From Pseudonocardia halophobica (lineage in GTDB: Bacteria; Actinomycetota; Actinomycetes; Mycobacteriales; Pseudonocardiaceae), in assembly GCF_027922425.1 (NCBI RefSeq), contig NZ_BSFQ01000026.1, forward strand, positions 30,566 to 94,565: a stretch of 64,000 nucleotides of DNA. The letters are read 5' to 3'. Made by a program: the position numbers and the translations under genes. The notes beneath the pieces were generated by a model. That model was given only the letters and a program-made list of their open reading frames with translations, was not told where the DNA came from and ran no database searches. This document shows positions 1 through 7,729 of this stretch, piece by piece. Position 1 is the stretch's first letter. Every line of letters begins with the position of its first letter.

Positions 1-241
1 CACGCGCCTCCTCACCACGGCAGCGGGTTCGCCTACCCCCGGGCGGGCGGATCATGCGCGGGTCGCGGGCCCTGATCCCGCACCGTCCCGCCGGGCCCAG
101 GCCCCGCCCGCGGTTTGGCGTCGCGGGGCCGGTGCCCCGCCGGGCCCGCCGGGGCGACCCTTGTCGTGTTGCGGCCGCTCCCCGGCCGCCGGCCCCCGGT
201 AGGAGGTGGTGTCCGTCGAGATGCTCGCCAGGCAGCCAGGT
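1..241. other. No gene recognised
   Basis: I see no credible gene in the first 240 bases. The open frames here are antisense or out-of-frame extensions of the P450 gene and code for Arg/Pro/Gly-rich sequence without any recognisable motif. The stretch ends at the hairpin that follows the P450 gene. Confidence 0.5.
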
Positions 242-283
242 AGGCGCCGGTCGGTCGAGACGCCCTTCGACCGGCCGGCGCCT
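242..283 (-). terminator. Hairpin terminator of the P450 gene
   Basis: Two 17-base arms (242-258 and 267-283) pair with a single mismatch around an 8-base loop. The hairpin begins 17 bases past the P450 stop codon on the minus strand. No U-tract follows, which is usual for GC-rich actinomycete terminators. Confidence 0.7.
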
Positions 284-299
284 CTGCGTGCGGGCGGCG

Positions 300-1499
300 T
301 CAGCCCGAGAGGAACCGCACCGGCATCCGGCGGGGCCCGGTGATGAAGGTCGAGCGCTGCCACTCCACGGGACCCGTCGGCTCGAGCCCGGGCAGCGCGA
401 GGATCTCGCGGAGCATCGCGTCGATCTCCATCCGGCCGACGTGTGCGCCGAGGCAGAAGTGCGGACCGCCGCCGAACGCGAGGTGGTCGTTGGGGGTGCG
501 GCGCAGGTCCAGCCGCTCCGGGTCGGGGAACCGGGCCGGGTCCCGGTTGGCGGCCCCGTAGTACAGGACGACCTTGTCGCCGGCCGCGATCTCCCGCCCG
601 CCGAGCACGGTGTCGCGGGTGGCCCGCCGGCGCATGTGGACGACCGGGCTCACCCAGCGCAGCAGCTCCTCGACGCCGGTGGGCAGCAGCCCGTCGGGGT
701 CGGCGCGCAGCTCGGCGAGCTGGTCGGGGTGCGCGAACAGCGCCTCCATCCCGCCCGCCACGAGGTTGCGGGTGGTGTCCCCGCCCGCGTCGATCAGCAG
801 CAGGAAGTACAGGGCGAAGTCCAGCTCGTCGAGCGGGCGGTCCCCGGCCGAGGCGTGCACGATCCGGCTCGCCAGGTCGTCCCCGGGGTGCGCGCGCTTG
901 CGCTCCCACAACGCGTGGGCGTGCGCGAACATCTGCTCGACGGCCTCGGCACCGGTCGGGCCGGCCCGCTCCTCGTCCGGGCTCGCGTGGATCGCCTCGG
1001 TGAGGTCGTAGAGCGCGACGCCCTCGGCGTGCGGGATGTCCAGCAGCTCGGCGATCACGTACGACGGCATCAGCCCGGCGAGGTCGGTGACCAGGTCGCA
1101 CTCGCCGCGCCCCTCGACCGCGCCGACGATCTCCCGGGCGAGCTCGCGGATCCGGGGCCGCAGCAGGCGGGCGGCCCGCGGCACGAAGTCCCGTGCGGCG
1201 ATCCGCCGCAGCCGGGTGTGGTCGGCGCCGTCGGCCATCAGCATCATCTTGTGCACGCCGTCGCCCGGCTCGAGCGGGTCCGCGATCATGATCGTCGGCT
1301 CGGAGGAGAACGCCTCGGCGTCCCGGCCCACCGCCCGGACGTCGGCGTGCCGGGTCAGCGCCCAGAAGCCCGGACCGTCCGGCTCGGCGTGGCGGTGGAC
1401 CGGGTCGTGCTCGCGCAGCCAGCGGTACTGCCCGTGCGGGTGGCCGCCGGCGAACGCGGCGGGATCGAGCAGGTCCACGAGGGGTGACGTCGTCGGCAC
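300..1499 (-). CDS. Cytochrome P450, CYP125/CYP142-like
   Basis: A heme-thiolate monooxygenase that would hydroxylate a hydrophobic substrate using ferredoxin-supplied electrons. The I-helix oxygen-binding motif AGGDTTRN, the K-helix EELLR (ExxR) and the heme-ligand loop FGGGPHFCLGAH with Cys349 are all present, so the enzyme looks intact. From the GTG at 1499 it has 399 residues, the usual size for soluble bacterial P450s; an upstream ATG at 1637 would add an Arg-rich leader that does not resemble the family. The I-helix region and the C-terminal part resemble the actinobacterial CYP124/125/126/142 group, whose known members oxidise sterol side chains or methyl-branched lipids. The substrate here is therefore only inferred. 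It is divergent from the AttH-like gene at 1630, so the 130 bases between them probably hold both promoters. No ferredoxin gene is adjacent. Confidence 0.9.
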   Translation of the reverse strand: MPTTSPLVDLLDPAAFAGGHPHGQYRWLREHDPVHRHAEPDGPGFWALTRHADVRAVGRDAEAFSSEPTIMIADPLEPGDGVHKMMLMADGADHTRLRRIAARDFVPRAARLLRPRIRELAREIVGAVEGRGECDLVTDLAGLMPSYVIAELLDIPHAEGVALYDLTEAIHASPDEERAGPTGAEAVEQMFAHAHALWERKRAHPGDDLASRIVHASAGDRPLDELDFALYFLLLIDAGGDTTRNLVAGGMEALFAHPDQLAELRADPDGLLPTGVEELLRWVSPVVHMRRRATRDTVLGGREIAAGDKVVLYYGAANRDPARFPDPERLDLRRTPNDHLAFGGGPHFCLGAHVGRMEIDAMLREILALPGLEPTGPVEWQRSTFITGPRRMPVRFLSG

Positions 1500-1629
1500 G
1501 TGATCGACGGTATCCGGCCGGGCGCGCCGGGAGAAGGCTCTTTGATGCAGGTGTTTGACCGCGCCGCGCCCGGCTCGTAGCGTCCGGGTCGGGCACGCCG
1601 CGACGGGGCGGCGTGGGAAGGCGGTCCGC

Positions 1630-2739
1630 GTGATCACGACGTTCGACGACTACCCGCTCCACCAGACGGCCGAGCCGGTCGCGGTCCCCGGCACGGGCGA
1701 CCGGAACTACTACGACCGGTACTTCTTCAACGGCTACGACCCCGACGGCGGCTTCTTCTTCGCCCTCGCGCTCGGCCTCTACCCGAACCGGCGGGTGGTC
1801 GACGCGTCGTTCAGCGTGCTCCACGACGGGGTGCAGCGCTCGGTGCACTCGTCGGCGCGCGCCCCGCTCGACCGGGCCGCGGCGACGGCGGTCGGACCGA
1901 TCACGGTCGAGGTGGTCGAGCCCCTGCGTGTGCTGCGGGTGCGCGTCGACGCCCCCGACCAGGCGCTCGCCGCCGACCTCGAGTTCCGGGCCCGCACGCC
2001 CGCCGTCGAGGAGCCGCGGATCATCCGGCACACCGGGGTGACCCCGACGATGGACTACACCCGGCTGACCCAGTGGGGCACGTGGGAGGGCCGGTACCGC
2101 AGCGGTGACGCCGAGCTGACCTGCACCGGCGCGCCCGGGACGCGCGACCGGTCGTGGGGCGTACGGGCGGTCGGCGAGCCGGCCGGCGGGGCGCCGCCGA
2201 CCGAGCCGCCGCAGTTCTTCTGGGTATGGGCGCCGCTGCACTTCGACGACCACTGCACCCACCTCGCGCTGGTCGACGACGCCGAGGGCCGGCACGTCTA
2301 CGAGAGCGCCTGCGTGGTGCCGCTGCTGCCCGGGGCCGACGAGTCGACCCCGCTCGAGCACGCCCGGACCGCCGACGTCGAGATCGAGTGGGAGCCCGGC
2401 GCCCGGCTCGCCCGGGCCGCGACGCTGCGGACCGCGGGCTGGGACGGCAAGGAGCGGACCACCCGCGTCACCCCGCTGCTCACCTTCCGGATGCGCGGCA
2501 TCGGCTACTTCCACCCCGCCTGGGCCCACGGCGTGTGGCACGGCGAGCAGGAGACCGGCGGCTCCGAGTGGCGCACCGCCGACCTCGACCCGGCCGCGCC
2601 GGAGAACGTGCACGTCCAGCAGCTGGTCCGGGTGGAGAGCGACGGCCGCAGCGGGATCGGGGTGTTCGAGCACCTCGCCATCGGGCCGCACCGGCCGTCG
2701 GGCTTCACCGGCACCTTCGACGCGCCGGCCGCGCGGTGA
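1630..2739 (+). CDS. Uncharacterised AttH/DUF7064-like protein
   Basis: Unknown function; 369 residues with no signal peptide or membrane segment. The GTG at 1630 is chosen because a GGGAAGG ribosome-binding site sits at 1615-1621. The sequence is rich in aromatic residues and beta-strand pattern (NYYDRYFFNGYDPDGGFFF near the N-terminus, and a C-terminal segment with RMRGIGYFHPAWAHG). This resembles the AttH-like/DUF7064-DUF7065 proteins of actinobacteria, which are thought to have a double lipocalin-type fold. These are often found next to phosphotransferase-like genes in lipid or steroid catabolism regions, and here the next gene is exactly that: the stop codon overlaps its GTG start, so the two proteins are translationally coupled. 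A role in binding or modifying a lipid-like substrate together with the divergent P450 is inference. The family assignment is from memory of sequence style and moderately sure. Confidence 0.75.
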   Translation: MITTFDDYPLHQTAEPVAVPGTGDRNYYDRYFFNGYDPDGGFFFALALGLYPNRRVVDASFSVLHDGVQRSVHSSARAPLDRAAATAVGPITVEVVEPLRVLRVRVDAPDQALAADLEFRARTPAVEEPRIIRHTGVTPTMDYTRLTQWGTWEGRYRSGDAELTCTGAPGTRDRSWGVRAVGEPAGGAPPTEPPQFFWVWAPLHFDDHCTHLALVDDAEGRHVYESACVVPLLPGADESTPLEHARTADVEIEWEPGARLARAATLRTAGWDGKERTTRVTPLLTFRMRGIGYFHPAWAHGVWHGEQETGGSEWRTADLDPAAPENVHVQQLVRVESDGRSGIGVFEHLAIGPHRPSGFTGTFDAPAAR

Positions 2740-3797
2740 GCACCGCGGAGCTGCCCGCCCCCGTCGCCGATCCCGCGGCCGTCACGCCCGAGTGGCTGAC
2801 GGGCGCGCTCGGCGGCCCGGCCGGGGTCACCACCGTGCGGGCGGAACGGATCGGGACCGGCCTGGTCGGGCAGAGCGTCCGGTTCCATCTCACCTGGGAC
2901 ACGCCCGGCGCCGGACCGGCGACGGTCGTCGGGAAGTTCCCGTCGCCCGACCCGAAGAGCCGCGAGCGCGGCCGCGCCGGCGGGGAGTACCGGCGCGAGG
3001 TGCGCTTCTACCAGCGCCTCGCCGCGGGCGCCGGGCTGCGGCTGCCGGCCTGCCGGCTCGCCTCGTACGACGAGGCGACCGGCGACTTCACGCTGCTGCT
3101 CGACGACCTGGCCCCGGCGCGGCAGGGCGACCAGCTCACCGGCTGCACACCGGACGAGGCGGCCGCGGTGCTGGCCGAGGCGGCCCGGCTGCACGCGGCG
3201 TACTGGGCCGACCCGCGGCTCGACGCCGAGGACTGGCTGCGCCGCCCCCACCCCGAGCGGGAGGCGACGGGTGCGCTGCTCACCCGGTTGTGGCCCGGCT
3301 TCCAGGCCGAGTACGGCCCGGACCTGCCGGCGGGCGGCGCGGAGCTCGGTGCCCGCTTCGTCGAGGCCCTGCCGGCCTGGGCCGAACGGGACACCGCCCC
3401 GCGCTGCCTCGCCCACGGGGACCTGCGCGTCGACAACGTCCTGTTCGGCGCCGGGAGGCCGGTGGTCGTCGACTGGCAGACGGTGGGGCAGGCGAGTGCG
3501 GCCAGCGACGTGGCCTACCTGCTCGGCGCGAGCCTCACCGTCGCCGACCGGCGCGCCCACGAGGACGCCCTGCTGGCCGGCTACCACCGCGCGCTCAACG
3601 CCCACGGGGTGCGGGACTACCCGCTCGCACGGCTGCGCGAGGACCACCGCCGGGCCACCCTCTGCGGCGTCGGCATGACGATCGGGGCGTCGATGCTCGT
3701 CGGCGTGGACGACCGCGGCCGGCGGATGTTCGCGACGATGGCCGAGCGGCACCTCACCCACGCCCTGGACCTGGGGGCGGAGGAGTTCCTGGGCTGA
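2736..3797 (+). CDS. APH/ecdysteroid-kinase-like phosphotransferase
   Basis: Small-molecule kinase of the aminoglycoside phosphotransferase fold, 353 residues. The catalytic loop CLAHGDLRVDN (His227, Asp229, Asn234) and the following metal-binding strand VVVDWQ are intact. The N-terminal half has the expected nucleotide-binding region (TVVGKFPSPDP with Lys; LLLDDLAPA hinge). Nothing suggests an antibiotic-resistance role: such phosphotransferase-family proteins in actinobacterial catabolic clusters are distinct from true resistance enzymes, and the substrate is unknown. The GTG start overlaps the stop codon of the AttH-like gene by three bases, implying a two-gene operon and probably a joint function. 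A hairpin follows 17 bases after the stop. Confidence 0.85.
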   Translation: MSTAELPAPVADPAAVTPEWLTGALGGPAGVTTVRAERIGTGLVGQSVRFHLTWDTPGAGPATVVGKFPSPDPKSRERGRAGGEYRREVRFYQRLAAGAGLRLPACRLASYDEATGDFTLLLDDLAPARQGDQLTGCTPDEAAAVLAEAARLHAAYWADPRLDAEDWLRRPHPEREATGALLTRLWPGFQAEYGPDLPAGGAELGARFVEALPAWAERDTAPRCLAHGDLRVDNVLFGAGRPVVVDWQTVGQASAASDVAYLLGASLTVADRRAHEDALLAGYHRALNAHGVRDYPLARLREDHRRATLCGVGMTIGASMLVGVDDRGRRMFATMAERHLTHALDLGAEEFLG

Positions 3798-3813
3798 CCG
3801 GGGCAGAGCAGGC

Positions 3814-3847
3814 CGGGCGCCGAGCTCCGCTCGGGAGGGGGCGCCCG
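3814..3847 (+). terminator. Hairpin after the kinase gene
   Basis: Inverted repeat of 8 bases (3814-3821 with 3840-3847) around an 18-base loop, placed just after the kinase stop codon and before the promoter of the heme fusion gene. No U-tract. Weaker than the other hairpins in the window. Confidence 0.45.
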
Positions 3848-3867
3848 ACGGGCACGGCACGACACGT

Positions 3868-3922
3868 CCGACCGGCGTAGGCAGATGTACGTACGGTCAT
3901 CGCCCGTCGCCGGGGCTAGCGT
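3868..3922 (+). promoter_or_regulatory. Promoter/operator of the heme fusion gene (copy A)
   Basis: The 33 bases 3868-3900 match 8597-8629 with four mismatches. Both contain the 8-base palindrome GTACGTAC (here 3887-3894) running into CGGTCA (3894-3899), then exactly 17 bases, then TAGCGT (3917-3922). The last hexamer fits the actinomycete -10 pattern TANNNT at normal spacing from CGGTCA as a -35 element. The conserved palindrome overlapping the -35 region would suit an operator. Conservation of position and spacing in two places is what supports the call; the bound protein is unknown, the TetR-like protein at 7730 or the ECF sigma factor at 6932 being the local candidates. Confidence 0.65.
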
Positions 3923-4158
3923 TGTGCGCCGGGCCACCTGCGGCGGCTCGACGGATCCCGAAACCATGCGCACGCGCTGCACCGGCGATGACGGGCCGAC
4001 GACCCACGCCCGAGCGGGTCACCTCGTCGGTCCGTGCGCCGCGGTCGCGGCGGCCGCCCCACCGCGGTGCTCCGGAAGCTCGACGTCACCGACCGGTATC
4101 AGGCGAAAACGGGTTCGCCTCCCACCGGGAGACGGGCTCCGACCGGAAGGACCGCGAC
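3923..4158 (+). other. Leader of the heme fusion gene
   Basis: About 230 bases lie between the predicted transcription start and the chosen ATG. An in-frame ATG at 3988 would add 57 Arg/Pro-rich residues with no ribosome-binding site of note, so I regard the stretch as untranslated leader. I see no riboswitch-like structure in it. Confidence 0.4.
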
Positions 4159-6924
4159 ATGGACGTCACGAGAACGAGCCGGTACGAACGGTACGACGGT
4201 GGCTCCCCGGCGGCCGAGATCCCGATCTTCGAGGCGATGGCCCGGGAGATCATGCGGGTCCAGGAGCGGAACAGGCGGCGGGCCGGCCTCCGGTCGGTCC
4301 GCCGGGCCTTCCACGCCCGCCCGCTGCTGGGTGTCGAGGACGCCCGCCTGGAGGTCGGGCCGGCTCTCGGCCCCGACCTCCGGCAGGGCTGCTTCGTCCC
4401 GGGCGCCACGCTGCCGGTCACGGTGCGGCTCTCCGCCGCGAGCGGGATGCCGCGCCCCGACACCGAACCGGATCTGTACGGCCTGGCCGTACGGGTGCAC
4501 GCGGACGGGGTGAGCCACGACCTGCTCATGACCAACTTCGAGGTCTCGCCGGCGGCGAACGCGCGCGAGTTCGTGGCGATGGCCGTCGCGACGGCCGGCC
4601 GGACCTCGCGGGCCGGGAGGCTCGTCGGGCTCCTCACGAGGCTGCCGCTGCGGGTCGGGCCGCGGGCGACGCTGCGCATCGTGCGGAACCTCGCGAGATC
4701 GGCCAGAACGGTGGACAGCCTCGCGGAGGAGACGTACTGGTCGCGCGGGGCAATCCTCTGGGGCACCGCCGGCCCGGTCCGGTACCGGCTCCGACCGCTC
4801 GTCACCCCCGCTGCGGCGAAGGTCGACGGTGCGAGCCGGCTGCGAGGAGACCTCGCCCGGCGGCTGAGCGCCGGCGAGGTGGTGTTCGCGTTCGAGGTGC
4901 AGCGGTTCGTCTCGGAGCGACGGACCCCGGTCGAGGACACGGCGAAGCGCTGGGACGCACCGTGGGAACCGGTCGCCCGGCTCGTGCTGCCGCAGCGGGA
5001 GTGCGCGAGCGCGGAGTCGGTGCTCGCCGAGCACCGCGTCGAACGTCTCGCCTTCAACCCGTGGAACACCACGGACGACTTCCGGCCCCTCGGGAACCTC
5101 AACCGGGCTCGCCGGGCGGCGTACGAGGCGAGCAGCGCCTGTCGCTCGGCGGAGCGGTACCCCGAGGACGAGCCCCGCAGGCAGGCCCTCGCCGCCGCGG
5201 CGGCGGGCACGGTGTTCCGCGTGGTGGACCGGGTCCGTCCGTGGCACGCGCTTCCGACGCCGCTCGCGCTGCTGAACCTCTCCCTCATGCGGCGGCGGCT
5301 GCGGCAGCACAACCTGATCGATCCGGCGCGGCCGGACTCGGTGGAGGTGCGGTCGCCGGCGACCCCGTCCGCGGAGGCCCGTACGGGGCGGACCTACACC
5401 GGGCGGGACAACGACCTGTCCGAGCCCGCGATGGGTTCGGTGGGCACGGTGTTCGGCCGGAACATGGCGAACGGGCCGACGGTGCTCGGATCGCCCGACC
5501 CGATCTCGGTGGCCGACCGGCTGATGACGCGCGGACGCTTCATCCCCGCACCGTCGCTGAACGTCCTCGCCGCCGCGTGGATCCAGTTCCAGGTCCACGA
5601 CTGGGTCAACCACCGGCGCAGGCCCCTCGCGGACGACCCGATCAGGCTTCCCCTCCCTCCCGGCCGGCCGTGGCGGAACCGCCCCGGTGACGGCCCGCCC
5701 GATCGCGAGATGCTGATCGCCCGGGACGCGGACGCCGGGATCAACGCGACCTCGCACTGGTGGGACGGCTCGGAGGTCTACGGCGCGGACGAGGAGCGCG
5801 CCCGCGAGCTGCGGGAGGACAAGGGCCGGGGTGCGCGCCTGGTCCTCGACGGGGGTCACCTGCCGCTCGATCGCGGCCTCCCGCTGACCGGCTTCTCGGA
5901 CAGTTGGTGGCTCGGGCTCAGCATCGTGCAGACGCTCTTCGCCCGTGAGCACAACGCCGTGTGCGATGCGCTCGAACAGGAGTACCCCGGCCTCGGGCCC
6001 GAGCGCACGTACCAGACCGCCCGCCTGGTGGTGTCCGCACTCATCGCGAAGATCCACACCGTGGAGTGGACCCCGGCCATCCTCGCGACCGAGGTGATCG
6101 ACCAGGCGCTGAACGTGAACTGGCGGGGCGCGCAGAGCCATCTGCTCACCCGGTTCGGACTGCGGCTGCTCGATCCCCGTGCGGTCCACGGCATCCCCGG
6201 CTCGTCGCCCGGGCACGACGGGGTGCCGTTCGCGCTCACGGAGGAGTTCGTCACCGTCTACCGCATGCATCCCCTCATCCCGGACGACTACGTGTTCCTC
6301 GACCACGCGTCCGGCCGGGAGCGGGAACGTGCGGAGTTCCTGGACATCCACGGGCTCGGCGCCGAGAAGATGCACCGCCGGATCGGGCTGCCGGACGCGG
6401 TGTTCTCCTTCGGCAAGGCGAGCCCGGGGGCGGTCTCCCTGCACAACTTCCCGAACGCGCTGCGGGCGTTCGAGCGGGACGGGGAGATGGTGGATCTCGC
6501 GGTGGTCGACATCCTCCGCACCCGGACCCGCGGGGTTCCCCGGTACAACGAGTTCCGCGCCGCCCTGCACATGCCTCCGGTGCGCAGCTTCGCCGAGCTG
6601 ACGGACGACCCGTCGACCCGGGCCACGCTCGCCGAGCTGTACGGCGAGGTGGACCGGGTGGACACCGTCGTCGGGCTGCTGGCCGAGCAGCCCCCGGCCG
6701 GCTTCGGCTTCAGCGACACGGCGTTCCGCATCTTCCTCCTCATGGCGTCCCGACGGCTCCAGAGCGACCGGTTCCTCACGGTGGACTACCGGCCGGAGAT
6801 CTACACCGAGCTCGGCCTGGACTGGGTGGAGCGGGGCGGCATGGCGGACGTGATCCGGCGGCACTGCCCGGAGCTGTCCGGCACCGTGCCGGAGGGAAGG
6901 TCGGTGTTCGCCCCGTGGTCGTGA
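4159..6924 (+). CDS. Catalase-like / alpha-dioxygenase-like heme peroxidase fusion
   Basis: A 921-residue cytosolic protein with two heme-enzyme domains. Residues about 35-400 follow the catalase fold: FHARP with the distal His52, the strand TVRLSAASGMPRPDTEPD, and a C-terminal RRAAY in which Arg318 and Tyr322 keep the RxxxY spacing of the catalase proximal heme ligand. The domain is shorter than a true catalase and so closer to the catalase-related group that includes allene oxide synthases. Residues about 410-921 are an animal-peroxidase-type domain: FQVHDW with His480 as distal histidine, and TVYRMHPLIPD with His704 as proximal ligand, the form typical of plant-type fatty acid alpha-dioxygenases. 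ATG 4159 is preceded by GGAAGG. Joining a fatty-acid oxygenase to a hydroperoxide-converting domain suggests an oxylipin-forming enzyme; this is inference. Other possibilities are a peroxide-detoxifying enzyme or a peroxidase with an inactive catalase-like part. The gene has its own promoter, shared in sequence with the 8681 gene. Confidence 0.85.
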   Translation: MDVTRTSRYERYDGGSPAAEIPIFEAMAREIMRVQERNRRRAGLRSVRRAFHARPLLGVEDARLEVGPALGPDLRQGCFVPGATLPVTVRLSAASGMPRPDTEPDLYGLAVRVHADGVSHDLLMTNFEVSPAANAREFVAMAVATAGRTSRAGRLVGLLTRLPLRVGPRATLRIVRNLARSARTVDSLAEETYWSRGAILWGTAGPVRYRLRPLVTPAAAKVDGASRLRGDLARRLSAGEVVFAFEVQRFVSERRTPVEDTAKRWDAPWEPVARLVLPQRECASAESVLAEHRVERLAFNPWNTTDDFRPLGNLNRARRAAYEASSACRSAERYPEDEPRRQALAAAAAGTVFRVVDRVRPWHALPTPLALLNLSLMRRRLRQHNLIDPARPDSVEVRSPATPSAEARTGRTYTGRDNDLSEPAMGSVGTVFGRNMANGPTVLGSPDPISVADRLMTRGRFIPAPSLNVLAAAWIQFQVHDWVNHRRRPLADDPIRLPLPPGRPWRNRPGDGPPDREMLIARDADAGINATSHWWDGSEVYGADEERARELREDKGRGARLVLDGGHLPLDRGLPLTGFSDSWWLGLSIVQTLFAREHNAVCDALEQEYPGLGPERTYQTARLVVSALIAKIHTVEWTPAILATEVIDQALNVNWRGAQSHLLTRFGLRLLDPRAVHGIPGSSPGHDGVPFALTEEFVTVYRMHPLIPDDYVFLDHASGRERERAEFLDIHGLGAEKMHRRIGLPDAVFSFGKASPGAVSLHNFPNALRAFERDGEMVDLAVVDILRTRTRGVPRYNEFRAALHMPPVRSFAELTDDPSTRATLAELYGEVDRVDTVVGLLAEQPPAGFGFSDTAFRIFLLMASRRLQSDRFLTVDYRPEIYTELGLDWVERGGMADVIRRHCPELSGTVPEGRSVFAPWS

Positions 6925-6931
6925 GCACGTC

Positions 6932-7525
6932 TCACACCGCCCGGTACCGCAGGACGGCCGTCGTGGCCCCGAGCCGGGCCAGTCCACGTGCCCGGGTCGG
7001 TCCGATGCTGCCGACGGGCATGCCCAGCCGCCGCCCGATCTGCCGGTAGGTCAGGTCGGGCTCGGCCGCCAGGAGGGCCAGGAGTTCCCGCTGGACGGGC
7101 GGCAACTCGGCGAGTCCGTGGCGCACGGCTTCCGCCGCCTCGGCCCGGAGCAGGGCGTCGTCGGGATCCGGATGGTCCGCCGGCGCCTCGGTGCCCGGCT
7201 CGTCGAGCGGGACCATCCGGAGGCGGCCGCGCAGGGTACGGAGGCATTCGTGGCGGGTCGTCGTCGCGATCCACCCCGGCAGCGCCCGGGGCTCGCGGAT
7301 CGACGCCAGGTTCTCCCAGAGCCGCAGCCAGACCATCTGGGCGACGTCCTGGGTGTCGCGCTCGTCGAGCCGGAAGCCCCGGGCGACGCGGTGCACCACC
7401 GGGCCGTAGCGTTCGACCAGGGCGCGCCAGGCACCCTCGTCACCGGCTGCGGCGGCGATCACCACGGTGCGGACATCCGGGCCCGGCGCGGGATGACCCG
7501 GCGGGTATTCGTCACGTGGGGGCAT
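6932..7525 (-). CDS. ECF-type RNA polymerase sigma factor
   Basis: 197 residues with the two-domain layout of extracytoplasmic-function sigma factors. Region 2 (about 25-95) contains DTQDVAQMVWLRLWENLASI for -10 recognition, and region 4 (about 135-185) contains ELPPVQRELLALLAAEPDLTYRQIGRRLGMPVGSIGP-type helix-turn-helix sequence, here in pieces: TYRQIGRRLGMPVGS and a basic recognition helix. It is convergent with the heme fusion gene, the two stops lying 7 bases apart, and divergent from the TetR-like gene at 7730. No anti-sigma factor gene is adjacent, so how it is kept inactive is not visible. It could read the paired promoters at 3868 and 8597, but their -35 does not look like the usual ECF AAC motif. 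Confidence 0.9.
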   Translation of the reverse strand: MPPRDEYPPGHPAPGPDVRTVVIAAAAGDEGAWRALVERYGPVVHRVARGFRLDERDTQDVAQMVWLRLWENLASIREPRALPGWIATTTRHECLRTLRGRLRMVPLDEPGTEAPADHPDPDDALLRAEAAEAVRHGLAELPPVQRELLALLAAEPDLTYRQIGRRLGMPVGSIGPTRARGLARLGATTAVLRYRAV

Positions 7526-7668
7526 CGGGTTGCCCTTCTCAGGTGCCGGAAGTGCTGGTCAGCACCACTTTCGGAGCCCCGGCAGGAGCACGTCCAAGCC
7601 CTTTCGGGAGCGGGGGCGAGACCGCTCGTGCGTACGCGGAGCCACGAGACCGTGCGGTCGAGCCTGGT

Positions 7669-7686
7669 ACCTCCAGACCTGGAGGT
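7669..7686. promoter_or_regulatory. Palindromic operator candidate
   Basis: A perfect inverted repeat, ACCTCCAG / CTGGAGGT with a 2-base spacer, lies 44 bases upstream of the TetR-like gene and between it and the divergent sigma factor gene. The half-site CTGGAGGT recurs immediately downstream at 7694-7701. The arrangement fits autoregulation by a dimeric repressor; that is inference. Confidence 0.5.
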
Positions 7687-7729
7687 CCTACGCTGGAGGT
7701 GGCGGTCCGGAGGTTCGGGCGAGGAGACG

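Noticed and set aside
52..2691. 879-codon minus-strand frame across the first 2.7 kb
   Set aside because: Runs out of frame through the P450 gene and antisense to the AttH-like gene, with no recognisable domain.
2736..3797. Aminoglycoside resistance gene
   Set aside because: The kinase fold is shared, but coupling to an AttH-like gene beside a P450 points to a metabolic substrate.
3988..4158. Upstream in-frame start for the heme fusion protein
   Set aside because: Adds Arg/Pro-rich residues without family similarity and has no ribosome-binding site, whereas ATG 4159 has GGAAGG.
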